Positions 1 through 6,310 of a DNA stretch of 12,279 nt are shown here, in pieces. Within the stretch, counting starts at the first letter, position 1. Every line of letters begins with the position of its first letter. The position numbers and the translations under genes were made by a program. Where the stretch lies: positions 1 to 12,279 of the forward strand of contig NZ_JAPJPG010000045.1 of assembly GCF_030825785.1 (NCBI RefSeq), read 5' to 3'. This DNA is from Anaerococcus sp. Lineage in GTDB: Bacteria; Bacillota; Clostridia; Tissierellales; Peptoniphilaceae. The notes beneath the pieces were generated by a model. The model worked only from the letters and a program-made list of their open reading frames with translations, searched no databases and was not told the origin of the DNA.

Positions 1-17
1 GTTTAATTCATTTTCCT

Positions 18-50
18 TTCTTTTCTAATTCTTTTCTAATTCTTTTCTAA
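18..50. repeat. Three perfect 11-bp tandem repeats after murF
   Basis: The unit TTCTTTTCTAA (TTAGAAAAGAA on the murF strand) occurs three times without a mismatch at 18-28, 29-39 and 40-50. A degenerate fourth copy at about 51-63 runs into the murF stop codon at 58-60. The unit length is not a multiple of three, so this is not a coding repeat. It is probably a replication-slippage product in an A/G-rich murF trailer. No terminator is visible between murF and the window edge. Confidence 0.85.
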
Positions 51-57
51 TTTTTTC

Positions 58-1440
58 CTATAATTTTAACTTGCTTATACTTTCTATAATTTCTTCCATG
101 TGCATGCCATGGCTTCCCTTGACAAAGACAAGAGACGACTTGGTAATTAGAGACTTTAGTTTGTCTATGAGGTCGTTTTTGCTGGTGAAGTGGAAGATTC
201 TATCTTTGGAGAAGTTATTTAGGGCCCCCTCATACATATGCTTAGATAGGCTACCAAAGAAGAGACAGTAGTCAATATCTTTTGGGTCAATCTCACTACC
301 TACTTCATAGTGGAGGTCGTCTTCAGTCTCTCCAAGCTCTAGCATATCACCAAGCACTAGGATTTTAGTGTCATAGCCACCTAGAAGTTTTGTTGTCTCA
401 AGTCCACTTCTTAATGATTGAGGGTTTGACTTATAGCAGTCATCCAAGACATCGAAACCTTCAAATTCTATTATACTAGACCTATTATTAGCTGGGGTTA
501 CTTCAGAAAGACCCTTTTTGATCTGATCATTGCTTAGGCCAAAAAGGCTAGAGACTAGAACTGTCACTCCACCGTTGTAGATATTGTGGCTACCAAGTAG
601 GGGAATGGTGTAAGTTTCTCCATCATGGGTAAAGCTTACCTTACCTTTATTATCACCAGAGGATTTTACTACGAAGTCATTATCATCTTCTTCTCCAAAA
701 GATATCATTTTTTGTTTTACTTCGTAGGAGGAGATTTCCTTTTTCATTGTAGGATCATCTCCATTGTAGATAAAATAGCCGTCTGGGCTTAGGCCTTCTA
801 CGATTTCCATCTTAGCCTTTAAGATTCCCTCTTTGGTCTTGAGATTTTCTAGGTGACTATCTCCGATATTGGTAATGATTGCAATATCTGGTTTTGATAT
901 ATTTGTAGTAAGAGATATATCTCCAAAGCTATCTGTTCCCATCTCTACTATAGCGATATTTGTATCTTCATCAAGGGATAGGATAGTTTTAGGAACTCCT
1001 ATTTCATTGTTGAGATTTCCTATAGTTTTTTGAACCTTGTACTTTTCCTTAAGAACTTCGTAGAGGAGGTCCTTGGTAGTTGTCTTTCCGTTTGATCCTG
1101 TGATGCCTATTACTTTAATATCTTCTAGTTCGCTCCTGTAGGCTCTTGCCAAATCTTGGAGGGATTTTAATGTATCTTCGACTCTTATATAAGGAATGGA
1201 TATGTTGTTTTTTATCTTACAATCACGATCTGCTAGAAAGGCAGAAGCCCCCTTATCCTCACATTCTTTGATGAAAAGTCTCCCATCAAATACTTCTCCG
1301 ATTAGAGGAATATAGAGATTTCCTTCTTGGATTGTCCTTGAGTCAGAAGACACCCCCTTAATCTTAAGGCTAGAGTATTTTTCATCTGAGATTTCTCCGC
1401 CGATCATTTTGGCGATTTCGCCTAGACTTCTTTCTATCAT
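58..1440 (-). CDS. murF: UDP-N-acetylmuramoyl-tripeptide--D-alanyl-D-alanine ligase (MurF)
   Basis: Cytoplasmic Mur ligase that uses ATP to add the D-Ala-D-Ala dipeptide to the UDP-MurNAc tripeptide, the last cytoplasmic step of the peptidoglycan precursor. In 460 residues, the usual family length, it shows the N-terminal substrate-binding motif SDSR (about 32-35), the P-loop GITGSNGKTTT (112-122), NNEIGVPKTIL, the metal/carbamate-region motif VEMGT, and the C-terminal domain motifs DDCYKSNPQS and VLGDMLELGE. The ATG at 1440 is chosen over an in-frame GTG at 1449: the Shine-Dalgarno AAAGGTGG (1453-1446) lies 5 nt before it and overlaps the GTG, and the ATG overlaps the ddl stop as ATGA. The coupling to ddl supplies the enzyme next to the one that makes its substrate. 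The usual YNANP motif reads YKSNP here; the rest of the site looks intact. Confidence 0.95.
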   Translation of the reverse strand: MIERSLGEIAKMIGGEISDEKYSSLKIKGVSSDSRTIQEGNLYIPLIGEVFDGRLFIKECEDKGASAFLADRDCKIKNNISIPYIRVEDTLKSLQDLARAYRSELEDIKVIGITGSNGKTTTKDLLYEVLKEKYKVQKTIGNLNNEIGVPKTILSLDEDTNIAIVEMGTDSFGDISLTTNISKPDIAIITNIGDSHLENLKTKEGILKAKMEIVEGLSPDGYFIYNGDDPTMKKEISSYEVKQKMISFGEEDDNDFVVKSSGDNKGKVSFTHDGETYTIPLLGSHNIYNGGVTVLVSSLFGLSNDQIKKGLSEVTPANNRSSIIEFEGFDVLDDCYKSNPQSLRSGLETTKLLGGYDTKILVLGDMLELGETEDDLHYEVGSEIDPKDIDYCLFFGSLSKHMYEGALNNFSKDRIFHFTSKNDLIDKLKSLITKSSLVFVKGSHGMHMEEIIESISKLKL

Positions 1441-2474
1441 CTTTGCCACCTTTCAAATCCATCTTTTATTAATCTATCCAAAACCTCTGCAAAGCTTTCA
1501 TCATACATAAGCTCGCAAAGTCTTGCGAAAAATGATGAAGGGGTAAAGCCAGGGAAGGTGTTGATCTCATTGACGTAGAACTTATTATCTTTTCCTAGGA
1601 AGATATCAACTCTAGCAAAGCCTTCGCATCCACAAGCTTCGTAGGCGCATCTTACAAATTCTTGAGCCTCTTTTAGCTTTCCTTTTTCTAGTATATAAGG
1701 AAGGGTCTCCTTGGTAGACTTGGAAAAATACTTGGCATCGTAGTCTAGGAAAGTGTGGTCTGAGATATAAGCAGCAGGTTCTGATACATCTGGATTCATG
1801 TAGCCAACTACAGCAAACTCGATCTCTTGACCTTCGATCAGCTCTTCTACAAGTACCTTTTTGTCATATTTCAAAGCTTCATCTCCGGCAGCCATAAGCT
1901 CTTCCTTACTTGTAACCTTGCTTACCCCAACAGAAGACCCGTTAGCAGAAGGCTTTACTATAAGAGGAAGGCCGATCTCCTCGATACATCTATCCATAAA
2001 ATCATTGTCAAAGCCATCCCTATTAGTGTAGAGATATTTAGCTTGGCTTAACTTATTCTTCTCGAAAATATCATTGCTTGTAACCTTGTCCATACATATT
2101 GCAGAAGATAGAAGTCCATTTCCTATGTAGGCTACTCCAATAACATCTAGGAGGGCTTGGATTGTTCCGTCTTCTCCATAAGTTCCGTGGACTGCAGGAA
2201 TTACAATAGTCTTTGAATAATCTTCCTTAGATAGACAGGCGAGGAAATTTGCAATAGACTTTGTCCTATTTTCCTTAACTTCCCTAACTAGGTCGAATTC
2301 ATTATCTGTATCTATCTTATCGAAACTTTCTGAATAAGCTCCTTCTTTATTAATATATACCAACTTTATCTTATATTTTTCTTCATTTAAATTTTTGCTT
2401 ATGTTAAGGGCACTTCTTAAAGAGATATCATGCTCACTTGAAGGGCCACCACATAAAATGTAGACATTAATCAT
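1437..2474 (-). CDS. ddl: D-alanine--D-alanine ligase (Ddl)
   Basis: ATP-grasp ligase joining two D-alanines for the peptidoglycan stem peptide. The 345-residue protein has the N-terminal GGPSSEHDIS motif (9-18), HGTYGEDGTIQ (96-106), the ATP-grasp stretch VKPSANGSSVGVSKV (173-187), VEELIEGQEIEFAVV and the C-terminal metal/substrate motif VNEINTFPGFTPSSFF (301-316). The omega-loop reads YDAKYFS (245-251) with a tyrosine at 249. By family knowledge this marks D-Ala-D-Ala ligases; D-Ala-D-Lac ligases have Phe or His-type changes here, so the product should be vancomycin-sensitive wall precursor. It starts at ATG 2474 with a GAAAGAGAG ribosome site and a TATAAT box upstream. The stop TGA (1439-1437) overlaps the murF ATG, so the two genes form an operon. 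Confidence 0.96.
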   Translation of the reverse strand: MINVYILCGGPSSEHDISLRSALNISKNLNEEKYKIKLVYINKEGAYSESFDKIDTDNEFDLVREVKENRTKSIANFLACLSKEDYSKTIVIPAVHGTYGEDGTIQALLDVIGVAYIGNGLLSSAICMDKVTSNDIFEKNKLSQAKYLYTNRDGFDNDFMDRCIEEIGLPLIVKPSANGSSVGVSKVTSKEELMAAGDEALKYDKKVLVEELIEGQEIEFAVVGYMNPDVSEPAAYISDHTFLDYDAKYFSKSTKETLPYILEKGKLKEAQEFVRCAYEACGCEGFARVDIFLGKDNKFYVNEINTFPGFTPSSFFARLCELMYDESFAEVLDRLIKDGFERWQR

Positions 2475-2506
2475 TGCTTGCTCTCTTTCATATAAATTCT
2501 ATGAGG

Positions 2507-2512
2507 ATTATA
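2507..2512 (-). promoter_or_regulatory. Probable -10 box of the ddl-murF operon
   Basis: A perfect TATAAT reads on the minus strand at 2512-2507, 32 bases before the ddl start codon. No convincing -35 hexamer lies 16-18 bases upstream (about 2529-2535 reads near TAGCCC). This is therefore either a weak promoter, an activator-dependent one, or a chance match in AT-rich DNA. Confidence 0.45.
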
Positions 2513-2816
2513 CTACTTTAGAAAATTTTGGGCTAATAATTAGGACAAAGACGAGTAGCTTAGATAAAAAAGCCAATAGATTACATTTGTTACAATTAAT
2601 TTTCTTAAAAGCTAAGAGAAATATAGGGGATTTGTCTGAAATATAGAAAAATAATGCTAAAAAATCTGTAGAATTAATAAAATATTTGATAAAATTATCT
2701 AAAAAAATCTAAGGAAAACCTTATATATCAATATTTTCTAGAAAATGACAAAAAAAATCATAATCTACATAATTTTTACACAATTTAAAGGTACAATAGT
2801 GCTTGTAAAAAAGAGT

Positions 2817-2833
2817 TGTTAATATTTTGTAAC
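2817..2833 (+). promoter_or_regulatory. WalR (YycF)-type operator upstream of the wall hydrolase
   Basis: TGTTAA, five bases, TGTAAC: an exact match to the published WalR/YycF direct-repeat consensus TGTWAH-N5-TGTWAH. It ends 47 bases before the start codon of a secreted wall-hydrolase-like protein, the classic target class of WalKR in Bacillota. A further half-site TGTAAA lies at 2804-2809 at a different spacing. The box sits where a -35 element would be for the TAAAAT -10 candidate (2846-2851), which fits an activator-dependent promoter. The motif match is seen directly; binding is inference. Confidence 0.6.
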
Positions 2834-2845
2834 TATTATTACAAG

Positions 2846-2851
2846 TAAAAT
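2846..2851 (+). promoter_or_regulatory. Candidate -10 box of the Apf-like gene
   Basis: TAAAAT, 12 bases after the WalR-type box and about 30 bases before the start codon. The DNA 16-18 bases upstream has no good -35 hexamer, as expected if WalR replaces it. The ribosome site AGGAAGAGG (2866-2874) follows. Confidence 0.4.
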
Positions 2852-2880
2852 TAAATTTGAAAATTAGGAAGAGGATATAA

Positions 2881-3729
2881 ATGAACAAATTAACAAAATA
2901 TGCACTAGCAGCAGCGCTAGTACTACCATCAGTATTTACTTTCGGATCAAAGGAAGCAAAGGCTGATAGAATCGAACTTAACACAGAAAAGGCAAAAGCA
3001 GTAAACGTAAGAAGCTCTGCCGAAGAAGTAAACAACGTTATTGGAACAATCAATGACGAAAACAAATCTTACGAAATTCTAGGAAAAGCTAATGGCTGGT
3101 ACAGAATTGACTTCGAAGGAAAAGAAGCATTCGTAGGAACACCATGGTTTAACGTAAAAGCTGAAACAGAAGTTATTGCTCCAGCAAACTTTAGAGATGA
3201 TGCTCAACTTTCATCAAATGTACTAAGCGTTCTACAAGAAGGCGATGTAGTTGAAATTATCGAAGAAGCAGATAATGGATATGTAAAAGTTAAATTTGAT
3301 GGCAAAGAAGGATATGTATATAATAACCTTCTAAAATCATTCAACGAAAGAAACAAAAAAGCTGAAGTGGCTCAAGCACCAGTAAGTAATAATAACGAAG
3401 CTTCATACCAAACATATGAAGAACCAACATACACAGAAGAATATTACTACGAAGAACCAGCAGAAGACTACTACGAAGAAGACTACTCTTCTTACCAAGG
3501 AGATTCAAACTGGGCAAAAGAATGGATAGCTCAAAGAGAATCAGGTGGATCATACACAGCATATAACCCAGCTGGTGGCTACTACGGAAGATACCAACTA
3601 AACCCATCCCTAGTAGGCTACGGAGCAAGCCCAGAAGAACAAGAAGCAGCAGCAGACTCATACGTATACGGAAGATACGGTTCATGGGAAAACGCTCAAG
3701 CATTTTGGGCTAATAATGGTTGGTATTAA
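2881..3729 (+). CDS. Secreted SH3-domain protein with Apf/lysozyme-like C-terminal domain
   Basis: Probable cell-wall hydrolase or wall-associated protein of 282 residues. Residues 1-28 form a signal peptide (Lys-rich start, hydrophobic core, cleavage after AKA). Two bacterial SH3-like repeats follow, about 30-92 (VNVRSS, GWYRIDFEGKEAFV) and 95-153 (ANFRDDAQ, GYVKVKFDGKEGYV), likely for wall binding. Residues 155-207 are a low-complexity linker rich in Glu, Tyr and Pro. Residues 209-282 (WAKEWIAQRESGGSY, GRYQL, RYGSWENAQAFW, ending NGWY) match the C-terminal domain of Lactobacillus aggregation-promoting factors and relate to the lysozyme-like/Rpf fold; E220 in QRESGG is the likely catalytic glutamate. 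The ATG has the ribosome site AGGAAGAGG 6 bases upstream. The WalR-type box before it and the terminators after it suggest a monocistronic, wall-stress-controlled gene. Activity is inferred; the domain order is clear. Confidence 0.88.
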   Translation: MNKLTKYALAAALVLPSVFTFGSKEAKADRIELNTEKAKAVNVRSSAEEVNNVIGTINDENKSYEILGKANGWYRIDFEGKEAFVGTPWFNVKAETEVIAPANFRDDAQLSSNVLSVLQEGDVVEIIEEADNGYVKVKFDGKEGYVYNNLLKSFNERNKKAEVAQAPVSNNNEASYQTYEEPTYTEEYYYEEPAEDYYEEDYSSYQGDSNWAKEWIAQRESGGSYTAYNPAGGYYGRYQLNPSLVGYGASPEEQEAAADSYVYGRYGSWENAQAFWANNGWY

Positions 3730-3733
3730 AAAA

Positions 3734-3905
3734 CAAGCCCGCACGGCTAATTGAGTGCCCTCCACGGAGTGGTCGCAGGGCGAAGCCCGAGAAATCCCGT
3801 CTGGCCAATAGAAGACCCTCCACGGAGTGGTCTGTGAAGCAGAAGACAAGTCCGTCAGGATTAAGAGGAAATTATCCGCGTTCTGGTAGCAGCCCACGGA
3901 GTGGT
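3734..3905. other. GC-rich island with three hairpin repeats (ncRNA or tnpB 3' remnant)
   Basis: About 170 bases of roughly 57% G+C (94 of 165 bases counted by hand in 3741-3905) in strongly AT-rich surroundings, starting 5 bases after the preceding stop codon. CCACGGAGTGGT occurs at 3762-3773, 3820-3831 and 3894-3905; the first two copies share 17 bases. Each folds as CCAC-GGA-GTGG, or with its flanks as a longer stem such as GACC-CUC-CACG-GAG-U-GGUC. GCCCT/AGGGC (3757-3761/3777-3781) encloses the first. One forward frame is open from 3720 to the TAA at 3906-3908 and contains SVKQK, resembling the SVKQE tail of many IS200/IS605 TnpB proteins. Either a structured RNA carried in the 3' UTR of the Apf-like gene or the decayed 3' end (coding tail, omega-RNA, right end) of a tnpB element would fit. 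I cannot decide between them. Confidence 0.5.
3762..3905. repeat. Three dispersed copies of CCACGGAGTGGT
   Basis: Exact 12-base copies at 3762-3773, 3820-3831 and 3894-3905, with start-to-start distances of 58 and 74 bases. Copies one and two extend to a shared 17-mer (3758-3774, 3816-3832). Each is an inverted repeat with a GGA loop. The uneven spacing and unrelated intervening sequence rule out a CRISPR array. Confidence 0.9.
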
Positions 3906-3937
3906 TAATTTAAAATAAAAATTAAGTGAACTTAAAC

Positions 3938-3976
3938 AAAAGACTTTGGCTCTTCTTGCCAAGTCTTTTATTTTTT
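3938..3976 (+). terminator. Rho-independent terminator for the Apf-like transcript
   Basis: AAAAGACTTTGGC (3938-3950) pairs with GCCAAGTCTTTT (3958-3969) around a 7-base loop with one bulged T, followed by ATTTTTT. The GC-rich island lies between the coding region and this terminator, so it is probably part of the same transcript. Confidence 0.9.
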
Positions 3977-3982
3977 GTATAC

Positions 3983-4003
3983 TAGCCCTTAGGGGCTATT
4001 TTT
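3983..4003 (+). terminator. Second, tandem terminator
   Basis: TAGCCC (3983-3988), loop TTAG, GGGCTA (3993-3998), then TTTTT. It stands 13 bases after the first terminator and just before the promoter of the next operon, giving strong insulation. Confidence 0.75.
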
Positions 4004-4004
4004 C

Positions 4005-4032
4005 TTTGCACTCATTAATAAAAGGGTAAAAT
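4005..4032 (+). promoter_or_regulatory. Promoter of the ACT-UPF0210-cyclophilin operon
   Basis: TTTGCA (4005-4010), 16 bases, TAAAAT (4027-4032). Transcription would start near 4039, about 27 bases before the first ATG, leaving room for the ribosome site TAGGAGG. A sigma-A type promoter of moderate quality. Confidence 0.55.
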
Positions 4033-4065
4033 CATTAGTAGGAAAAGGCTCATTAGGAGGAAGAA

Positions 4066-4335
4066 ATGAAAGCTATACTAACAGTAATAGGAAATGACCA
4101 AAAAGGAATTATTTATAAAATTTCTAAAGTCTTATATGAATACAATATCAATATCCTTGATCTAAGCCAAACTATAATGGAAGATCAATTTGTAGGGATG
4201 TTTAATATCGACTTTACAAAGTCAAAGGCAGACTTTACTGAGATTAAGAAGGCCTTTGATAAGCTAGCCGATTCGAACAATTTAGAAATAAGAATCCAAA
4301 ACGAAAAGCTTTTTGACGCTATGCACAGGATCTAA
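4066..4335 (+). CDS. ACT-domain protein, UPF0237 family
   Basis: A single 89-residue ACT domain, the small ligand-binding fold of amino-acid regulation, of the UPF0237/GcvR-like type. It begins MKAILTVIGNDQKGI, the family's typical first strand and glycine-rich turn, followed by the helix KISKVLYEYNINILDLSQTI and the strand FVGMFNIDF. It has no catalytic or DNA-binding part, so it should act as a sensor or partner protein in the cytoplasm. The start follows a strong TAGGAGGAAG ribosome site. The next gene begins one base after its stop, a very conserved pairing in Bacillota, so it probably senses a ligand for the UPF0210 protein. The ligand is unknown. Confidence 0.9.
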   Translation: MKAILTVIGNDQKGIIYKISKVLYEYNINILDLSQTIMEDQFVGMFNIDFTKSKADFTEIKKAFDKLADSNNLEIRIQNEKLFDAMHRI

Positions 4336-4336
4336 T

Positions 4337-5692
4337 ATGGATAAGAATAATATTATTGAAACAATCAAAATGCTAGATGAGGAAAATCTCGATATCAGGA
4401 CCCTTACTATGGGTATTTCTCTTTTTGATTGTATAGACAAAGATTATAAAAAAGCATGTGATAAAATTTATGATAAAATCCTAAGAGAAAGCAAGGACTT
4501 TATCAAGACTTCTAGGGAAGTATCTGCAATCTATGGCGTACCAATCATTAACAATAGGATTTCTGTTACACCAATTTCTCTTATTGCGGCAGCGACAGAC
4601 CTTGACGATTATACTCCCTTTGCTGAGTGTCTTGACAGGGCAGCCAAGGACGTTGGAGTTGACTTTATAGGTGGGTTTTCTGCACTCGTTCAAAAGGGGA
4701 TGACCAAGGCTGATGAGATTTTGATTAAATCTATTCCAAAGGCCCTATCGACTACTGACCTAGTATGCTCAAGTGTAAATGTGGGCTCAACCAAGGCAGG
4801 TATCAACATGGATGCTGTAGCCATGTGTGGAGAAGTAGTAAAAGACTTAGCAGAAAGAACTAAGGATACAGATGCCCTAGGATGTGCCAAGCTTGTAATA
4901 TTTTCAAATGCCGTAGAGGATAATCCCTTCATGGCAGGAGCCTTCCATGGAGTAAGTGAAGCAGATACAGTAATTAATGTCGGAGTTTCAGGTCCTGGTG
5001 TAGTGAAGGCAGCAATTTCAGGTAAGGATGACCTTCCGATTAATGAAATCTGTGAGATAATCAAAAAGACAGCCTTCAAAATCACTAGGATGGGAGAACT
5101 TGTGGCAAGAGATGTCTGCGATAGACTTGACAAAAACTTCGGAATCCTAGACTTATCCCTAGCTCCAACACCAGCCATTGGAGATTCTGTAGGAAGAATC
5201 TTAGAAGAGATTGGAATAGATAATGTAGGAGGACACGGAACAGTAGCAGCTCTAGCCCTACTCAATGACGCTGTAAAAAAGGGCGGTCTTATGGCAAGTG
5301 CCTCTGTCGGAGGACTTTCCGGTGCCTTTATCCCAGTAAGCGAAGATGAAGCGATGATTAAAGCAGTAGATGGAGGACATTTGACCTTTGATAAGCTAGA
5401 AGCCATGACCTCTGTTTGCTCAGTTGGCCTTGATATGATTGCAATACCAGGATCTACAAGCCCAGCTACAATTTCTGCTATGATTGCAGATGAAGCGGCA
5501 ATAGGAATGATAAATGCCAAGACTACTGCAGTTAGGATAATCCCTGTTCCAGGAAAGGACGTAGGAGATTATGCAGAGTTTGGTGGACTTTTAGGCTATG
5601 CACCAATTATAGATATAGGAAATTCTAATTCAGATAAAATGATCAAAAGAGGCGGTCACATACCAGCCCCTGTTCACTCATTCAAAAACTAA
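4337..5692 (+). CDS. UPF0210 / DUF711 family protein (PFL-like fold)
   Basis: A 451-residue cytoplasmic protein of the UPF0210 (DUF711) family, which has a structure related to pyruvate formate-lyase/ribonucleotide-reductase barrels but no established reaction. Family blocks are intact: ENLDIRTLTMGISLFDC near the start, GVDFIGGFSALVQKGMT (107-123), CSSVNVGSTKAGINMDAV (about 144-161), VGVSGPGVVKAAI, LAPTPAIGDSVG, GGHGTVAALALLNDAVKKGG and PVPGKDVGDYAEFGGLLGYAP. The length matches the family. The ATG at 4337 is chosen because the family starts at this helix; upstream in-frame codons from 4313 lie inside the ACT gene. Only a weak AGGA precedes it, which with the 1-base gap to the ACT stop suggests translational coupling. 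The stop codon overlaps the ribosome site of the next gene. Confidence 0.92.
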   Translation: MDKNNIIETIKMLDEENLDIRTLTMGISLFDCIDKDYKKACDKIYDKILRESKDFIKTSREVSAIYGVPIINNRISVTPISLIAAATDLDDYTPFAECLDRAAKDVGVDFIGGFSALVQKGMTKADEILIKSIPKALSTTDLVCSSVNVGSTKAGINMDAVAMCGEVVKDLAERTKDTDALGCAKLVIFSNAVEDNPFMAGAFHGVSEADTVINVGVSGPGVVKAAISGKDDLPINEICEIIKKTAFKITRMGELVARDVCDRLDKNFGILDLSLAPTPAIGDSVGRILEEIGIDNVGGHGTVAALALLNDAVKKGGLMASASVGGLSGAFIPVSEDEAMIKAVDGGHLTFDKLEAMTSVCSVGLDMIAIPGSTSPATISAMIADEAAIGMINAKTTAVRIIPVPGKDVGDYAEFGGLLGYAPIIDIGNSNSDKMIKRGGHIPAPVHSFKN

Positions 5693-5701
5693 GGAGGAAA
5701 T

Positions 5702-6229
5702 ATGGAAAACAAGAACCCAATAGTAACATTTGAAATGGAAAATGGAGATACTTTTAAGGCGGAACTATACCCAGAAGTTGCTCCAAACACAGTAAGAAAC
5801 TTTATCTCACTTATAGGTCACAATTTCTACGACGGAGTAATCTTTCATAGGGTAATCAAAGGATTTATGATTCAAGGAGGAGACCCAGAAGGAAGAGGAA
5901 CCGGTGGCCCTGGCTATTCTATCAAGGGAGAATTTGCTGCAAATGGCTTTGAGAATAACCTAAAACACGACAGGGGAGTTCTCTCTATGGCAAGATCTAT
6001 GATGCCAGATAGTGCAGGCAGCCAATTTTTCGTAATGCACAAAAACAGCCCTCACCTAGATGGCCAATACGCAGCCTTCGGCAGAGTAATCGAAGGAATG
6101 GATACAGTAGATAAGATAGCAGAAATTAAAACTGACTTCCAAGATAAACCAAAAGAAGACCAAGTAATGAAGACAGTAACTGTAGAAACTTTCGGAGTAG
6201 ACTACGACGAGCCTGAGATAATCGAATAA
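5702..6229 (+). CDS. Peptidyl-prolyl cis-trans isomerase, cyclophilin type
   Basis: Catalyses cis-trans isomerisation of Xaa-Pro bonds as a folding helper. The 175 residues are one cyclophilin domain with the signatures FHRVIKGFMIQGGD (48-61, with the catalytic Arg50), SAGSQFFV (104-111) and LDGQYAAFGRV (119-129). There is no signal peptide or lipobox, so it is cytoplasmic. A short acidic tail ends the protein. The ribosome site AAGGAGG (5691-5697) overlaps the stop of the UPF0210 gene, and the ATG follows 4 bases later, so it is the last gene of a three-gene operon. A strong terminator follows. No functional link to the ACT/UPF0210 pair is obvious. Confidence 0.95.
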   Translation: MENKNPIVTFEMENGDTFKAELYPEVAPNTVRNFISLIGHNFYDGVIFHRVIKGFMIQGGDPEGRGTGGPGYSIKGEFAANGFENNLKHDRGVLSMARSMMPDSAGSQFFVMHKNSPHLDGQYAAFGRVIEGMDTVDKIAEIKTDFQDKPKEDQVMKTVTVETFGVDYDEPEIIE

Positions 6230-6236
6230 TAATTTT

Positions 6237-6282
6237 AAGTACCAATCTATATTTTAAATGTATTATAGCTTGGTACTTTTTT
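6237..6282 (+). terminator. Terminator of the cyclophilin operon
   Basis: AAGTACCAA (6237-6245) pairs perfectly with TTGGTACTT (6270-6278); after a single mismatch the stem continues with CTATA/TATAG (6247-6251/6264-6268). Four further T follow. This closes the operon begun at 4066. Confidence 0.9.
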
Positions 6283-6310
6283 GTTAATAGCAAATGAATA
6301 AAGATGTAAA

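Larger units (their letters stand above)
2475..2880. other. 406-base AT-rich divergent intergenic region
   Basis: This stretch separates the divergent ddl and wall-hydrolase genes. No open frame in it looks real. What can be seen: the ddl -10 box (2507-2512), a 14-base perfect palindrome ATTTTCTAGAAAAT (2733-2746), a short AAGG-AAAA-CCTT hairpin (2711-2722), the WalR-type box (2817-2833) and the dyad TTGTAA-N6-TTACAA (2827-2844). The remainder (about 2520-2700) is plain AT-rich sequence in which I see nothing specific. It is long for this compact region, which fits a heavily regulated wall-hydrolase promoter. Confidence 0.6.

Noticed and set aside
1441..1449. GTG at 1449 as the murF start
   Set aside because: It lies inside the ribosome site AAAGGTGG that serves the ATG at 1440, and the ATG forms the ATGA overlap with ddl.
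2721..3065. Minus-strand frame overlapping the wall-hydrolase promoter and signal peptide
   Set aside because: Antisense of the signal-peptide region, no ribosome site and AT-rich low-complexity translation.
3341..3703. Minus-strand frame of 120 codons rich in Leu
   Set aside because: Mirror of the Glu/Tyr-rich linker codons of the real plus-strand gene; no start signal.
3762..3905. CRISPR-like array from the three CCACGGAGTGGT copies
   Set aside because: The repeats are too short, the spacing is irregular (58 and 74 bases) and there are no cas genes.
4039..4065. Riboswitch or attenuator in the leader of the ACT gene
   Set aside because: The predicted leader is under 30 bases and shows no stem beyond the terminators upstream of the promoter.
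4690..5520. Long open minus-strand frame of 276 codons opposite the UPF0210 gene
   Set aside because: Composition is an antisense shadow (Ser/Pro/Ile rich), with no ribosome site, and the plus strand carries a complete conserved family.
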